From Vibrio sinus (lineage in GTDB: Bacteria; Pseudomonadota; Gammaproteobacteria; Enterobacterales; Vibrionaceae): a stretch of DNA of 64,000 nt. Under the pieces are notes generated by a model. It worked only from the letters and a program-made list of their open reading frames with translations, was not told the DNA's origin and did no database searches. Each line of letters begins with the position of its first letter. Within the stretch, counting starts at the first letter, position 1. Positions 53,328-63,372 of the stretch are shown one piece after another. Position numbers and translations under genes: made by a program. The DNA is taken from positions 186,001 through 250,000 of the forward strand of contig NZ_JAMKMR010000005.1 of assembly GCF_023634645.1 (NCBI RefSeq), written 5' to 3'.

Positions 53328-53360
53328 TTATGTTGGAGAGTTGTTACGCAGTTTGTTCAT
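53328..53360 (-). CDS. Possible ten-residue peptide frame
   Basis: On the minus strand AAGGAG lies five bases before ATG 53360, and the frame MNKLRNNSPT then stops. A hairpin follows within 20 bases. The strong ribosome site is the only argument; it may be a chance or a vestigial start. Confidence 0.2.
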   Translation of the reverse strand: MNKLRNNSPT

Positions 53361-53430
53361 TTATTCTCCTTGATTGTGATGAATAAAGTAGTTTCGGTTA
53401 CCAACTTGGCTTGCCTTGATTGCGTGTTGA

Positions 53431-56187
53431 TTAAAGATCAACAACAATCGTTTTACTGACTTTGGCACCATTATCATCCATCACGGTTAAACGGACTTGA
53501 TGCTTGCCATAGGTTGGGAAAATAGACGTAAATACGCGTCCTCGTTTAACGTTACTGTTCGGTAAGGTCCATTCCGTATCGACAATTCGTCCATCAGGAT
53601 CAGAGCTTGTTGACCACATGGTAACCCAACGTCCGAGATGGATATAACGGGCGCTGACCTCCGGTAATGCATTCTTCGCCTCAACAGTGATAGATTTACT
53701 TGTTGTATTTTGCTCGCCCTTATCATCCGTGACAGTTAATGTGACGGTATAGCTGCCTGGGTTGAGGTAGGTCCACGTTGGCGACGATTCTGTGCTTGAT
53801 TCGCCGTTACCGAAGCTCCAGTTGTAACTGACAATTGAGCCATCGCTGTCAGAGCTGGTGTTACTTGCGGTCACAGTTAACCCATCAACGTTTAGTGAAA
53901 ACGCAGCAGTTGGCGGCTGGTTGGGCTGTTCAGCTTTCGATACTTTAATGACGCCGTAGCTGTTATCAGCGGCTTGATCGATGACCTCAATCTGGACGCC
54001 ATGCTCAATGAGAAGCCGACCCGCGTCTGGAGCTTGTGGGTTTGAATAGTTTTGGTTGTCGGAGAAATACGCGATGCTGTTTAAGCTTACGTCTTCTAAC
54101 ACGTCACCGTCACGATTTTCGAGGCGCATTGGCGTTTGGTTGTGAAGAGAGAAGGCGGCGTCACGCACTTGATAACGAGTTTGCGCTACGCTGCCAGATT
54201 GAGCCCAGATCATCGCGTTTTGATCAGCATCGACGACACCTAACCAGCCTTCTCCAGGGTGCTTGCCAACCCAGTTATCTGACATGGAGTTATCCACATA
54301 CCAAACAATTAACCCAGGATCGAAAGACATCAAGCTGCCAAATCGTTTGATGTTATTTAAGCCTTCATCCACATCATTATGGCTGCGCCACTGGAGCAGA
54401 TAGTAATGAGCCGATTCATTGAAGCCATTGTTGAGACGATAACCGTTAAAGGCAAAACTCGAATTCCCTTCTGCGTCATCGATGAGTTTGCTATTACCAT
54501 CGGTGACGATAGAGATGTTATCGATGTGCAACCCTTCCATGGCTAAGCCACCATCGGTTTGATAATCAAAGCCAAGCTCTATGGTTTGTCCTGCCCACGA
54601 AGTGAGATCAAACTCGGCATCCACCCAGCCTTTTGAATCACCAGAAATAGCAGGAATCAGTCCGGTACTGTTCGGGTCATCCATTGTGGTAATGCTGCCC
54701 GCTATTTGTTTGCCGTTGATAAGCACGCGCGCATAATCGTAATCTTTTTCAATTTGGTACCAGGCTTTAAATGCCAACTTCACATCGCTACCCACTGGTA
54801 GGGTAATTTGGCGAGACATGCTGTTTTTTAAGTCATCACCTTTGCCAGAATAAAAATCGTGCTCACCTTCAAATGGTTTAAGCCCTTCAGTACGTTTTAC
54901 CGGGAGATCAACACGAATCATGTTTTGTTGATCGTTATCGGTCGTTTGGTGAAGGGTGATTTCTTCACCTTTAGTGGTAAGAGCATCGAAAGCGATGGTC
55001 TTGCTATCTATCCATTTACCGCCAATCGACTCTTGCATGAACTGTTTTGCCCATGAGCTGAATGCGGTTGGCTGCGTGCCACCAATTTTGCCTGCCCAGC
55101 TACCTGAAGACATGATTGACCAATAGGATACTGGTTCACCTTTTCCGGTGTATTGAGTGTCATATTCGTCAGGTAGGCCAAGATCGTGACCATATTCGTG
55201 AGCACAAACCCCTGCTGCTGCATCGATGGGTTGAATTGTGTAATCGAAAGCGGCGTATTGGCCACCAAATCGGCTAGGTACGGTACTTGTCGTTCCTTTT
55301 AAAACGTGGGGCTTACCGAGGTTGTAGCGGTGTGACCAAATAGCGTCGCTGCCTAACACGCCACCACCAGCTTCTTCACCAACAGAAGAGTGAAATACCA
55401 TCAAGTGATCAATGACACCATCTGGCTCTCGATAGTTGCCATTACCATTGTAGTCATAGCGGTCTTCAATATCGTACTCAGCCAAGTTAATGTTGGGATC
55501 TTTTGCAAGCTGATTTAGCGCTTCACGAACTAACTCTTGAGCATTGAGATCATTATCTGTTGTTGGTGAATTGCCACCATAATATGAGGCGTTCTTCGAA
55601 GCTCGGTACCAACCGGCTGCTTGTCCGGCTACACTGTACGTTTTTCCTGACTCGCTTTCGTAATATTGGCGCATGGAAATGAGGTTTTCACCGTTTGGCC
55701 CTAAATATCCTGCGTCTGAAAATAACAGGTTTTGATAGTGCTCTGGTTTGTAGCTATCATAGAGCATTTCGGTGTGTTCTGACGTTAGCCTGTTGTCATT
55801 CCAAGGGAGATCAGGAAAATCAACGAGTAGAGCAAGTACTTTGTCAGTTCGCGTTTGGGATAAGTCTAAAGCAAATATATGCGCTTTATGTTGACCCTTT
55901 TTGGCTTCTATCAACTTAAGGACTTTGGCTCGTTTCTCCAGCGATTGTTTACCAAATTGAGCATCGCCTTTGAACCCTTTCTTGAGTTTTGATTCAATAT
56001 AAGAATTCAGCGCTCGTTTTTGTTCTTCAATGGTTGAATGTTCATCGAGAATACCGTTCCTAACCAGCATTTCGATGATTTTGTCTTCATTCATCACACC
56101 TAAGTCAATAGGGGTTTGCGCGTGAGCACTGACATTAAATAGAGTCAGCACCGCTGTGGCCAGCAGTGTTTTTCTGATAGGACCCAT
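53431..56187 (-). CDS. prtV: Secreted M6-family metalloprotease PrtV
   Basis: The 918-residue product equals V. cholerae PrtV in length and layout. It has a signal peptide (to about residue 23), an N-terminal helical prodomain (about 33-105) and the M6 catalytic domain with the zinc motif HEYGHDLGLPDEYD (His330, Glu331, His334). A long middle region follows, and two PKD-type domains at the C-terminus (about 755-838, with SYNWSFGNGES and the YTVTLTVTDDKG strand, and about 841-918). PrtV is a secreted protease acting on host proteins and is processed by removal of its prodomain and PKD region. AAGGAAAT precedes the start. Confidence 0.95.
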   Translation of the reverse strand: MGPIRKTLLATAVLTLFNVSAHAQTPIDLGVMNEDKIIEMLVRNGILDEHSTIEEQKRALNSYIESKLKKGFKGDAQFGKQSLEKRAKVLKLIEAKKGQHKAHIFALDLSQTRTDKVLALLVDFPDLPWNDNRLTSEHTEMLYDSYKPEHYQNLLFSDAGYLGPNGENLISMRQYYESESGKTYSVAGQAAGWYRASKNASYYGGNSPTTDNDLNAQELVREALNQLAKDPNINLAEYDIEDRYDYNGNGNYREPDGVIDHLMVFHSSVGEEAGGGVLGSDAIWSHRYNLGKPHVLKGTTSTVPSRFGGQYAAFDYTIQPIDAAAGVCAHEYGHDLGLPDEYDTQYTGKGEPVSYWSIMSSGSWAGKIGGTQPTAFSSWAKQFMQESIGGKWIDSKTIAFDALTTKGEEITLHQTTDNDQQNMIRVDLPVKRTEGLKPFEGEHDFYSGKGDDLKNSMSRQITLPVGSDVKLAFKAWYQIEKDYDYARVLINGKQIAGSITTMDDPNSTGLIPAISGDSKGWVDAEFDLTSWAGQTIELGFDYQTDGGLAMEGLHIDNISIVTDGNSKLIDDAEGNSSFAFNGYRLNNGFNESAHYYLLQWRSHNDVDEGLNNIKRFGSLMSFDPGLIVWYVDNSMSDNWVGKHPGEGWLGVVDADQNAMIWAQSGSVAQTRYQVRDAAFSLHNQTPMRLENRDGDVLEDVSLNSIAYFSDNQNYSNPQAPDAGRLLIEHGVQIEVIDQAADNSYGVIKVSKAEQPNQPPTAAFSLNVDGLTVTASNTSSDSDGSIVSYNWSFGNGESSTESSPTWTYLNPGSYTVTLTVTDDKGEQNTTSKSITVEAKNALPEVSARYIHLGRWVTMWSTSSDPDGRIVDTEWTLPNSNVKRGRVFTSIFPTYGKHQVRLTVMDDNGAKVSKTIVVDL

Positions 56188-56224
56188 ACTAATTTCCTTA
56201 TTATATTTTTTTGATTGTTATATA

Positions 56225-56281
56225 CCACTTAATAAAGTGGGTTATATGTTGTGTGAACAACAAACTTCCTTATTGAAGGAA
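56225..56281 (-). promoter_or_regulatory. Three tandem tetraloop hairpins in the prtV leader
   Basis: Between the small upstream gene and prtV, three perfect short stems follow each other, each with a four-base loop: CCACTT/AAGTGG (56225-56240), GTTGT/ACAAC (56248-56261) and TTCCTT/AAGGAA (56266-56281). In the leftward transcript they would form a row of hairpins just before the prtV ribosome site. Confidence 0.5.
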
Positions 56282-56309
56282 AGGGTTTAAACGTGATTAA
56301 AGCTAACCA

Positions 56310-56573
56310 TTATTTTTTTGAAGCTGAAATACACTGTTTATTGGTCGTAGTATCATTTTTATTTGACGTGTTATTACTTTTATCTGCCTTATTATTTTTA
56401 TTAAATCTTTTGGAAAGATAAATCTGCAAAGACTTTTGATTTTCTTCAAAAGTTTGATTGCCACAAATGACACCACGCTCTATTAACGAGCTAATAAGTT
56501 TTTCATCATTAGGAAGCGGGTTTGCAAAAATAATTGACGAAAATAGAGCGAATAAAAAACTGACAAACTTCAT
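56310..56573 (-). CDS. Small secreted protein resembling the PrtV N-terminal prodomain
   Basis: The 87-residue product has a signal peptide (KFVSFLFALFSSIIFA) and then NDEKLISSLIERGVICGNQT and FEENQKSLQIYLSKRF. These align with residues 33-72 of the adjacent PrtV (NEDKIIEMLVRNGILDEHST, IEEQKRALNSYIESKL). A low-complexity Asn/Lys/Thr tail follows, with two cysteines overall. It could be a stand-alone prodomain acting as chaperone or inhibitor of PrtV, or a remnant of a duplicated protease gene. It reads in the same direction as prtV with a 122-base gap. Its ribosome site is weak. Confidence 0.7.
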   Translation of the reverse strand: MKFVSFLFALFSSIIFANPLPNDEKLISSLIERGVICGNQTFEENQKSLQIYLSKRFNKNNKADKSNNTSNKNDTTTNKQCISASKK

Positions 56574-56912
56574 TGTTATTTTGCTTTATTATAAAAAACA
56601 TCAAACTACATTTGTTTACATTATGAATCAATTTGTAAAGTAGTATTCATTATATGTTTCATTGGAATTGAGACATGTTACCAAAAAATATAGGCTCGAA
56701 TATAAGGCATGAAATAGTTTAATTATCGCTCTAAAGAGGCAATCAGCTACTGATTGACTCCGTTGTGCGGTGTGATCTGCGTGGACCGACGACACCTTCC
56801 TACCTGACTGGTGTTCAATCCTTTCGATTTTGCTGAAATTCGCATCTTGACGTCACTTGGACCTATATTTGTATAGGCACTAAAGGAAAGTTAGAAGTAA
56901 GGAATGCTTGTC
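56574..56912. other. Divergent region between the prodomain-like gene and the binding-protein gene
   Basis: The left part is AT-rich and would hold the leftward promoter. The right part (56740-56840) is more GC-rich with several possible short stems, but I cannot match it to a known RNA. A good rightward promoter is at 56847-56875 and the ribosome site AAGGA at 56899-56903. Confidence 0.4.
56847..56875 (+). promoter_or_regulatory. Sigma70-type promoter
   Basis: TTGACG (56847-56852) and TGTATA (56870-56875) are separated by 17 bases, a near-consensus arrangement. It would start transcription near 56882, about 30 bases before the binding-protein start codon. Confidence 0.5.
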
Positions 56913-57845
56913 ATGATTAAATATACAATCATGTGCGCGCTAGGGTTGTCCATCACCTGGGCTAGTTATGCGAATGAGAGAAACGCAGATGAAGTTGCGA
57001 TTGGTGTGGCGTGGGTCGGACAGTCTAACATGTCTAACCGGGTGCTTGCAGGAATGACACAGCGATTGAATCAAATTGCGCCAAATGTACAGATTGAAGA
57101 GCGGAAAGAGCTCTCATCCCACACCGAGTTGGCAGAGTTGGTTTCACAGTGGAATGAGTCTAAGCAGGGCATGGTGATCATGAGATCTAATGGTTCAAAA
57201 TGGTTGTCTAACAATCCGCCTGTCATTCCCACGTTTACTGGTGGGCATACTCATCCAAGAACACTGGGTGTCTCTAATTTGCCAAATATAACAGGCGTAA
57301 CCTATTACTTGCCAAAGGCGTTCCAATTCAATCTGTTGAAGCAACTTATGCCAGATATGAAGTCCATATTATTGTTGCTTGAAGAAGGGCACCCGAGTTC
57401 CGCTGTCGATCAAACCGATACAAAATGGGTTACAAACAAAATTGCTCTTCAATATAACGAATATGTTGTATCCGATATTAGTAAACTCGACGGAGTCATC
57501 AAAGTTTGGAAAGATAAAGTGGATCTAATCGTGCTTGGTAATCAGGCCCTTATTGCAGATAATGCGGAGCATATCGTTCAGTTGGCTGGTGACACAGTTG
57601 TGGTGTCTTATCATAGTGAACCAATTTACAAAGGGGCGCTGGGAGGATTTGTACCTGATGACTACAAGCTAGGGGCTATGTTGGCGGACTCTATAAAGTC
57701 GGTGCTAATTGATGGCGTGGACATTACATCTATTCCTTATAAAACGGATGACACGCCTACGTTTTTGGTTAACGGGGAAGCGATGAAACGATACCAATTG
57801 GTTCTACCGACTAACGTAAAAAATCGAGTGAAGTTTATCGAGTAG
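56913..57845 (+). CDS. Periplasmic ABC-type substrate-binding protein (TrpX/ABC_sub_bind-like)
   Basis: ATG 56913 is nine bases after AAGGA; an in-frame ATG three codons earlier abuts the ribosome site and is less likely. The 310-residue product has a signal peptide (to about ASYANE) and then an alternating alpha/beta sequence: VAIGVAWVGQSNMSNRVLAG, PVIPTFTGGHTH, KVDLIVLGNQALI and TVVVSYHSEPIYKGALGGFV. This resembles the ABC substrate-binding family of YtrF/TrpX type. No permease or ATPase is adjacent. It is convergent with a hybrid kinase operon, so it could serve as a ligand-presenting partner for that sensor; this is speculative. Confidence 0.75.
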   Translation: MIKYTIMCALGLSITWASYANERNADEVAIGVAWVGQSNMSNRVLAGMTQRLNQIAPNVQIEERKELSSHTELAELVSQWNESKQGMVIMRSNGSKWLSNNPPVIPTFTGGHTHPRTLGVSNLPNITGVTYYLPKAFQFNLLKQLMPDMKSILLLLEEGHPSSAVDQTDTKWVTNKIALQYNEYVVSDISKLDGVIKVWKDKVDLIVLGNQALIADNAEHIVQLAGDTVVVSYHSEPIYKGALGGFVPDDYKLGAMLADSIKSVLIDGVDITSIPYKTDDTPTFLVNGEAMKRYQLVLPTNVKNRVKFIE

Positions 57846-57921
57846 GCTGGGTATATTACTCCATCAAAAAATCGTGATTTCAAAGTTTTGAATTTCTATA
57901 TTTGAACACTACTATGACAGC

Positions 57922-60900
57922 TTACGTTGTGCTTGATTCATGCGACTCCAATATCTCTATCGCTTTATCAAAATCAAATTCTTCCAGTGCATTCCTAAGG
58001 GCGGTAAAGTCATTGGGGTTGAGCCCAATAGATTGAGGGGCAGGGAGATCGTCTAGATAGGCGAGGGCCTCGGTATCACTTTGCTGTATTAGCTCGATAA
58101 GCTCTGTATGACGTTGTGCGTCATACAATGTCGGGGCATTGTCATTGCGCGCTTTAGGGGTGCTAATGCTTAATTCAGGGTGCGACAAAATAGTGGCGAT
58201 AAGAGTTTCTAGGGCATTGGTTAGCTTATCTTGTATTGCTTGGCTATTCAAATTATTTTCAACAGCTTGGCATAGAGTATGAAGTTCATTAGCGCCTAAG
58301 TTTCCTGCCACTCCTTTTAGTGTATGCACATACCGTTTTCTATCTTCAATATTTTCGTTACTGAGCTGTTCGGTTACCTCCGATGTATTTTGGTAGCTAG
58401 ACACAAATCGTTGGATAAGCTTGATATACAATTTCTGATTTCCATTCGCCCTTGCTAGGCCCTGAACGGTATCTATTCCCAAGATATTCAGTGATGGTGT
58501 GTAATTAGAAGATGTATCCTGTTGGCCTACCGATGTCGGTTTTTTGGGGGTTATCCAACGTGATAGAGTTTTAAACATATTATCAACATCAATGGGTTTG
58601 GCTACCATGTCATTCATACCGACAGCGATTATTTTCTCCTTATCTTGCTCCATGACGTTCGCTGTCATCGCAATAATGGGAATACTTGTGTCACCTAGCT
58701 CTTTTCGAATATACGCTGTGGCTTCGTAACCATCCATGACTGGCATTTGGCAATCCATCAATATGCCATCAAAGTGATGAGATTGATAAAGCTCGACAGC
58801 GATTTGGCCATTTTCGGCTACGGTGACATCCATTCGCTGGCCCTGCAAAAGCTCTACTGCAAGCTCTTGGTTAATCTCATTGTCTTCGACTAACAAGAGG
58901 TTTGCGCCTTCGAGGTGCTTTGTATAAGCGTTGAGGGAATGGTCATGTTGCTCAGTCTGGCTAATTCGAGAATGCTCATAGCCAAATAGACTGGCAATAG
59001 TCGAATAAAGATGTGAGGAAATAATAGGTTTGTCTACAATACTAACGCTGGGCAGGTTGCGCTGACTAATAGCGTCTGATAGCTCCTCTCGGCCGTGAGC
59101 GGTCATCATAATCATTTTTGGCATCACTGCCAGTTGTTCTGAGTGCAGGCTTTTCACAAGATCAATACCGTCTCGTGCAGGCATTTTCCAATCAACAATG
59201 AGTAAATCATAGGGAATATTCTGGTTAATTCGGTTCTGAATAGCTTTCAACGCATCATCTACACTTGCCACCGCATCATTTTTGAGATGCAATGAGGTTA
59301 AAATATCTGACACGATAAGTCGCGAACTCGAGTTATCATCAACGATTAACACGTTGAGGTTGCCAAGCGATTGTGATGAGATTGGTAGGTGTTGTCTCAG
59401 GGCGTGGCTGACTTGCATCTTAGTTGTGAAAGTGAAGGTTGAGCCTTTACCTAGTTCACTTGTCACGGAAATATCGCCTCCCATTAGTTGGCTGAGCTCT
59501 TTGCTTATGGCCAGTCCAAGTCCAGTACCGCCGTACTTTCTCGTTGTTGATGTGTCGGCCTGAGTAAACTTACTGAACAACTTGCCACATTGTTCAGTAG
59601 ACATACCAATGCCGCTGTCGCTGACTGAATATTTTAGCGTGACATTCTCATCGGTATGTTCAACGAGCGAAATGTGGATTTTTACTTCTCCTTTCTCGGT
59701 GAACTTCACTGCATTGTTGGCTAGGTTGATGAGTATTTGCCCCAGTCGTAGTGGGTCTCCTATGAGTGTGGTTGGTACGTTGTTTTCGACATGGATTAAC
59801 AGTTCCAGACCTCTTTCTGAAGCCCTTAGACCGACCAGGTTAGAGACGTTATCTAGTACACTTTCGAGGTGGAAATCAACGTGTTCGATGTCCAACTTGC
59901 CAGCTTCTATTTTCGAAAAATCTAAAATGTCGTTGATGAGGCCCAGTAGACTATCGGCAGAGAGTTTAACTTTTTGGATGTAGTTTCTTTGGGTTTTTGA
60001 CAGCTCGGTTTTTAAAGCAAGGTAACTCATACCAATGATTGCATTCATCGGTGTACGTATTTCGTGGCTCATATTAGCCAGAAAATCTGATTTCGCCTGA
60101 TTGGCAGAGTTGGCTTCATCCCTTGCTTTCGCTAGCTGCTGCGCAAACTTCTCTAAGGCGCGGTGCGACTTATTAGCAAGCCCACCAAGAAGGAGCAACG
60201 CTAATAAAAAGCAGCCACCTATAATTGCGATGTAGGTGGTATAACCTTCAGAGTTCTCAACGACATCAAGCTGGTTGTCGTACGTTGGTTTTATAAAAGC
60301 GACCATGTTGCCGTAGTATTCGTTCAGTTGATCACGCATGAGATTCATTGCTGACTTTTTGCTGACTAGCTCGCCAAATAGAGAAAGGTAGCGACGAGTA
60401 TTGGCGGCGATGGTGTCGAGCAACTCGCGGTTATCGCCTAAGTCGAAGTCACTCTGTAATGAGTGAATCGTGGTGAGTGCGCTCTCTAGGTTTGCGGATA
60501 TGTCCTGAGAAAGCTGACTTTGCTGTGTAGGAGACATCGAAATGGAGAAATCTCGATCGAGTTGTTGGGTATTGCTGATGTCGTTGTGAAGCCTAAGTAG
60601 AGATGTGCCAAATGTGATTTTGTCGTTGACATCTTGTTGAAGTTCAGTGAGTTCAGATTGAATATCTTGAATTAGGTTTTGATAATAGTTTTTTAAGCTT
60701 ATGGTGGAACGAGTCAGTTCATCGGCGGCATTTTCTACATTCTTAATCACCATCTCCTTATGAGTACGTGGTGAGTTGGTAATATTGCTAAGCTGAGCGC
60801 TGGTGAGCAAATAGCGATTCACTGCGTTACGTACCAGCAATATCTTACCTCTGCTTACTGCGTCTTTTGACTGATCCAAGAGCAATTTAATAATGTTATT

Positions 60901-61530
60901 GATGTTGTTTAATTCCCATTGGAATTGAGCGAAATAACGGGATTGCCCAGTTTTGATGTAGGACTGAACATTGGTGGTTGCGCTGTAGTTGTGCTCAATG
61001 ATTTTTTGCGACTCAAGGGTAATTGTTGTGATTGAGTCTAATTGACGCCTGGCTAGATTAACTTGGGAAATGGTATCTTCGACGAAAGTTTTATGTTGTT
61101 GCTGCAACGACTGGATGGTCGATGAAAGATCCTCTGTTGTTGCGGTCATGTTGTTACGAATTGATGAAGCGAGCATGTCGGTGGTGACATACTCCTTGAA
61201 TTTTAATTCGTAGGCATTAAGTAAATGGTCCACTTTTTCCCGCTCGACAGAAGGGGTGTGGATAGAATGGACTTTAGCGAGGTCAATTTCGTCTAATACG
61301 TATTTGGCCACTTGCGGAGTCGGTAAGTTGATATAGTTTTGCTCCCAAAGCTTTACTTTATCAATACTAGAGAGGATTTGAGCATTGTGAGCGTACTGAT
61401 CAATGGTGTCGAAACGTTGGCTTAAGCTGTACCACCCAACGGCGGCGGCGACGAACAAGAGCAATGACGCGAGAACAAATCCGAACAAAATTCTTTTTGA
61501 GTCAATGGCGTAATTTTGTGGTTGAATCAT
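57922..61530 (-). CDS. Large hybrid sensor histidine kinase (HK-REC-REC-HPt)
   Basis: The 1202-residue protein has a membrane segment at about 13-33, a long helical periplasmic sensor to about 427 and a second membrane segment (about 428-448). It continues with a linker, the kinase domain with phosphoacceptor His489 ([11 protein letters not shown]), [13 protein letters not shown] and [13 protein letters not shown]. Then come a first receiver with Asp780 ([13 protein letters not shown]), a second receiver with Asp926 ([14 protein letters not shown]) and a C-terminal HPt domain with His1069 ([12 protein letters not shown]). The full phosphorelay is intact. The likely output is the HD-GYP regulator encoded just upstream. 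Signal unknown. Confidence 0.92.
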   Translation of the reverse strand: MIQPQNYAIDSKRILFGFVLASLLLFVAAAVGWYSLSQRFDTIDQYAHNAQILSSIDKVKLWEQNYINLPTPQVAKYVLDEIDLAKVHSIHTPSVEREKVDHLLNAYELKFKEYVTTDMLASSIRNNMTATTEDLSSTIQSLQQQHKTFVEDTISQVNLARRQLDSITTITLESQKIIEHNYSATTNVQSYIKTGQSRYFAQFQWELNNINNIIKLLLDQSKDAVSRGKILLVRNAVNRYLLTSAQLSNITNSPRTHKEMVIKNVENAADELTRSTISLKNYYQNLIQDIQSELTELQQDVNDKITFGTSLLRLHNDISNTQQLDRDFSISMSPTQQSQLSQDISANLESALTTIHSLQSDFDLGDNRELLDTIAANTRRYLSLFGELVSKKSAMNLMRDQLNEYYGNMVAFIKPTYDNQLDVVENSEGYTTYIAIIGGCFLLALLLLGGLANKSHRALEKFAQQLAKARDEANSANQAKSDFLANMSHEIRTPMNAIIGMSYLALKTELSKTQRNYIQKVKLSADSLLGLINDILDFSKIEAGKLDIEHVDFHLESVLDNVSNLVGLRASERGLELLIHVENNVPTTLIGDPLRLGQILINLANNAVKFTEKGEVKIHISLVEHTDENVTLKYSVSDSGIGMSTEQCGKLFSKFTQADTSTTRKYGGTGLGLAISKELSQLMGGDISVTSELGKGSTFTFTTKMQVSHALRQHLPISSQSLGNLNVLIVDDNSSSRLIVSDILTSLHLKNDAVASVDDALKAIQNRINQNIPYDLLIVDWKMPARDGIDLVKSLHSEQLAVMPKMIMMTAHGREELSDAISQRNLPSVSIVDKPIISSHLYSTIASLFGYEHSRISQTEQHDHSLNAYTKHLEGANLLLVEDNEINQELAVELLQGQRMDVTVAENGQIAVELYQSHHFDGILMDCQMPVMDGYEATAYIRKELGDTSIPIIAMTANVMEQDKEKIIAVGMNDMVAKPIDVDNMFKTLSRWITPKKPTSVGQQDTSSNYTPSLNILGIDTVQGLARANGNQKLYIKLIQRFVSSYQNTSEVTEQLSNENIEDRKRYVHTLKGVAGNLGANELHTLCQAVENNLNSQAIQDKLTNALETLIATILSHPELSISTPKARNDNAPTLYDAQRHTELIELIQQSDTEALAYLDDLPAPQSIGLNPNDFTALRNALEEFDFDKAIEILESHESSTT

Positions 61531-61547
61531 CGAGAAAGCCCGCTCCT

Positions 61548-62585
61548 TTATAGGTTATCTTTGAAAGACTCTTTAATCGCCAAGATTTCTTCTATTTGCT
61601 CCACGAACTTAGGTACCAATTGGGGGTCGAAGTGCTGACCTGATTGCTCCTGCAAAAACAAAATAGCGTCGTCAATCGACCATGCTTTTTTATAGGGCCG
61701 CTCACTTGTCAATGCGTCAAACACGTCGGCAATGGCGACGATTCTTGCGCTCAAAGGTATCTCTTCGCCTTTTCGTCCATGCGGGTAGCCGCTGCCATCC
61801 CATTTTTCATGATGATTGAGTGCAATTTCTCGTGCTAGCTGAATGAGTTTGGAGTCGCTTTCTCCAATGATGTCACCGCCAATGGTCACGTGCGTTTGCA
61901 TGATTTTCCATTCGTCCTCGTCCAGCTTTCCGGGTTTGCGGAGTATATGGTCAGGGATACCGATTTTTCCAACATCATGCATTGGTGAAGCTTGGAAAAG
62001 CAGCTCTACCCAGCTTTCACTAACCTCAAGTTGCCGAGCAAGGATCTTTGAATAATGACTCATTCGCACGACATGCATGCCGGTCTCATTGTCTTTATAT
62101 TCCGCGGCTCTACCCAATCGTTGAATGACTTCTAATCGGCTTTGTTCAAGCTGTTGTGTTCTTTCTCTCACTTGATTTGCAAGCGCAAGATTTTGATCGT
62201 GTAAGGAAATATGGGTTTTCACGCGTGCAATAACGATCGGAGGACTTACAGGTTTAGTGATATAGTCAACGGCACCAAGCTCAAATCCTTTTTGTTCGTC
62301 TATCGTCTCGGATTTAGCGGTAACGAATATGACTGGAATGTCAGCAGTGTAGGGGTTGGATTTCAGAGATTGGCAAACTTGGTAACCATCCATCTCTGGC
62401 ATCATTATGTCGAGCAATATTAAGTGGGGTTTTGGGGAGGAATTCGCGATTTGAATGGCTTTCGCGCCTTTTGTTGCCGCCTTAATCTTGAAATCCTCTC
62501 CGAGGATACCTGAAAGGGTGTGTATGTTATCTGGAATATCGTCCACGATAAGAATAATTGGCTTGGTTGTACTGTCCTGAAACAT
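61548..62585 (-). CDS. Response regulator with HD-GYP cyclic-di-GMP phosphodiesterase domain
   Basis: The 345-residue protein has an N-terminal receiver (IVDDIPDN; phosphoacceptor Asp59 in [12 protein letters not shown]; switch Lys in YITKP) and an HD-GYP output domain. The latter carries the metal-binding [13 protein letters not shown] (His203, Asp204), [12 protein letters not shown] (GYP at 266-268) and [20 protein letters not shown]. All key residues are present, so it should hydrolyse cyclic-di-GMP, which in vibrios governs biofilm, motility and capsule. The hybrid kinase gene starts 17 bases downstream in the same direction, forming a two-gene operon. Confidence 0.95.
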   Translation of the reverse strand: MFQDSTTKPIILIVDDIPDNIHTLSGILGEDFKIKAATKGAKAIQIANSSPKPHLILLDIMMPEMDGYQVCQSLKSNPYTADIPVIFVTAKSETIDEQKGFELGAVDYITKPVSPPIVIARVKTHISLHDQNLALANQVRERTQQLEQSRLEVIQRLGRAAEYKDNETGMHVVRMSHYSKILARQLEVSESWVELLFQASPMHDVGKIGIPDHILRKPGKLDEDEWKIMQTHVTIGGDIIGESDSKLIQLAREIALNHHEKWDGSGYPHGRKGEEIPLSARIVAIADVFDALTSERPYKKAWSIDDAILFLQEQSGQHFDPQLVPKFVEQIEEILAIKESFKDNL

Positions 62586-62775
62586 CGTAACGTTTTCCTT
62601 CCACTTGATCTTTTGCTTATCTAATAGGCATTCTTATTCAAAGTTGAAGCGACTTATAGCGCTAAGTGTGCCTTGGCGCGATACAGTAAAGAAAGCCTTG
62701 TTAAAAGATAGCCTTAACCACGATGGATGCCAACGTTTAGCATGTAGAAATAAGAGGAAAAGGGACACGCGCACA

Positions 62776-62807
62776 AAGTAAAGAATTGGTGCGCCAATTC
62801 TTTACTT
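62776..62807 (-). terminator. 14-bp perfect hairpin after the 76-aa gene
   Basis: AAGTAAAGAATTGG and CCAATTCTTTACTT pair perfectly around the loop TGCG. It lies 57 bases past the stop of the leftward small gene. The T content after the stem is modest, so it may also protect the transcript end. Confidence 0.6.
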
Positions 62808-62863
62808 AGCCGCTTAGTATATGCCAAGCGTTTAAGTGGACAAACTTGGTAAATAGCGTTTAG

Positions 62864-63094
62864 TTATTTCATTGAAGGGCAACAAAACTCTGCTCGCCAA
62901 AGTACTTTGCGGCAACCACTACCTTTCATTGTACTAAGCACTTCCTTTCCAGACATTTGTGGGTACGAGTAAATCAACTGCATCTCGTTGTTCAGAGCGT
63001 TACCTCGATAAACTCGGATATGAGTAAAAGTATCGCCAAGACGTTCGGACAGCATCGACTTTGACAAACAGATTCCGAAAACGTCACGCTTCAT
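62864..63094 (-). CDS. Small hypothetical protein, 76 aa
   Basis: The favoured start is the ATG at 63092-63094, with AAAGGA nine bases before it. An ATG eight codons upstream (63118) also has a weak ribosome site. The product (MKRDVFGICLSKSMLSERLG at the start, ending EFCCPSMK) has four cysteines and no signal peptide. I do not recognise it. The good ribosome site and the following hairpin support a real gene. Confidence 0.5.
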   Translation of the reverse strand: MKRDVFGICLSKSMLSERLGDTFTHIRVYRGNALNNEMQLIYSYPQMSGKEVLSTMKGSGCRKVLWRAEFCCPSMK

Positions 63095-63372
63095 GATTTT
63101 TTCCTTTAACCTTGCCATACGTTGTTCCTTTGACTTTTTTGCTTGTGAATACCGTTATTTATGTAATTGGTTTTGTCGGTTTCGCACAAAGGGTCTTAAG
63201 CGTCACTAGATACCACATCATTATACGTTTTTGTTGTTTGTCTGTACAAAAAATGCACTACAGGTTGTGTGAGTAGTTTCAAATAATCTTATGTATATCC
63301 TATACAACTAGACGGCTTGCTAATCCACACCTACATTTTAATGATCAGGATATGGGTTTATGAGGCGGAGAG

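Larger units (their letters stand above)
53056..53430. other. Gap between prtV and fadL with strong hairpins
   Basis: The stretch holds a 22-bp perfect hairpin (53219-53268), a second stem GCACTGCAT/ATGCAGTGC (53280-53308) followed on the plus strand by ACTTTTT, and a ten-codon minus-strand frame with a strong ribosome site (53328-53360). The part next to 53055 is the fadL promoter region. Confidence 0.6.
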
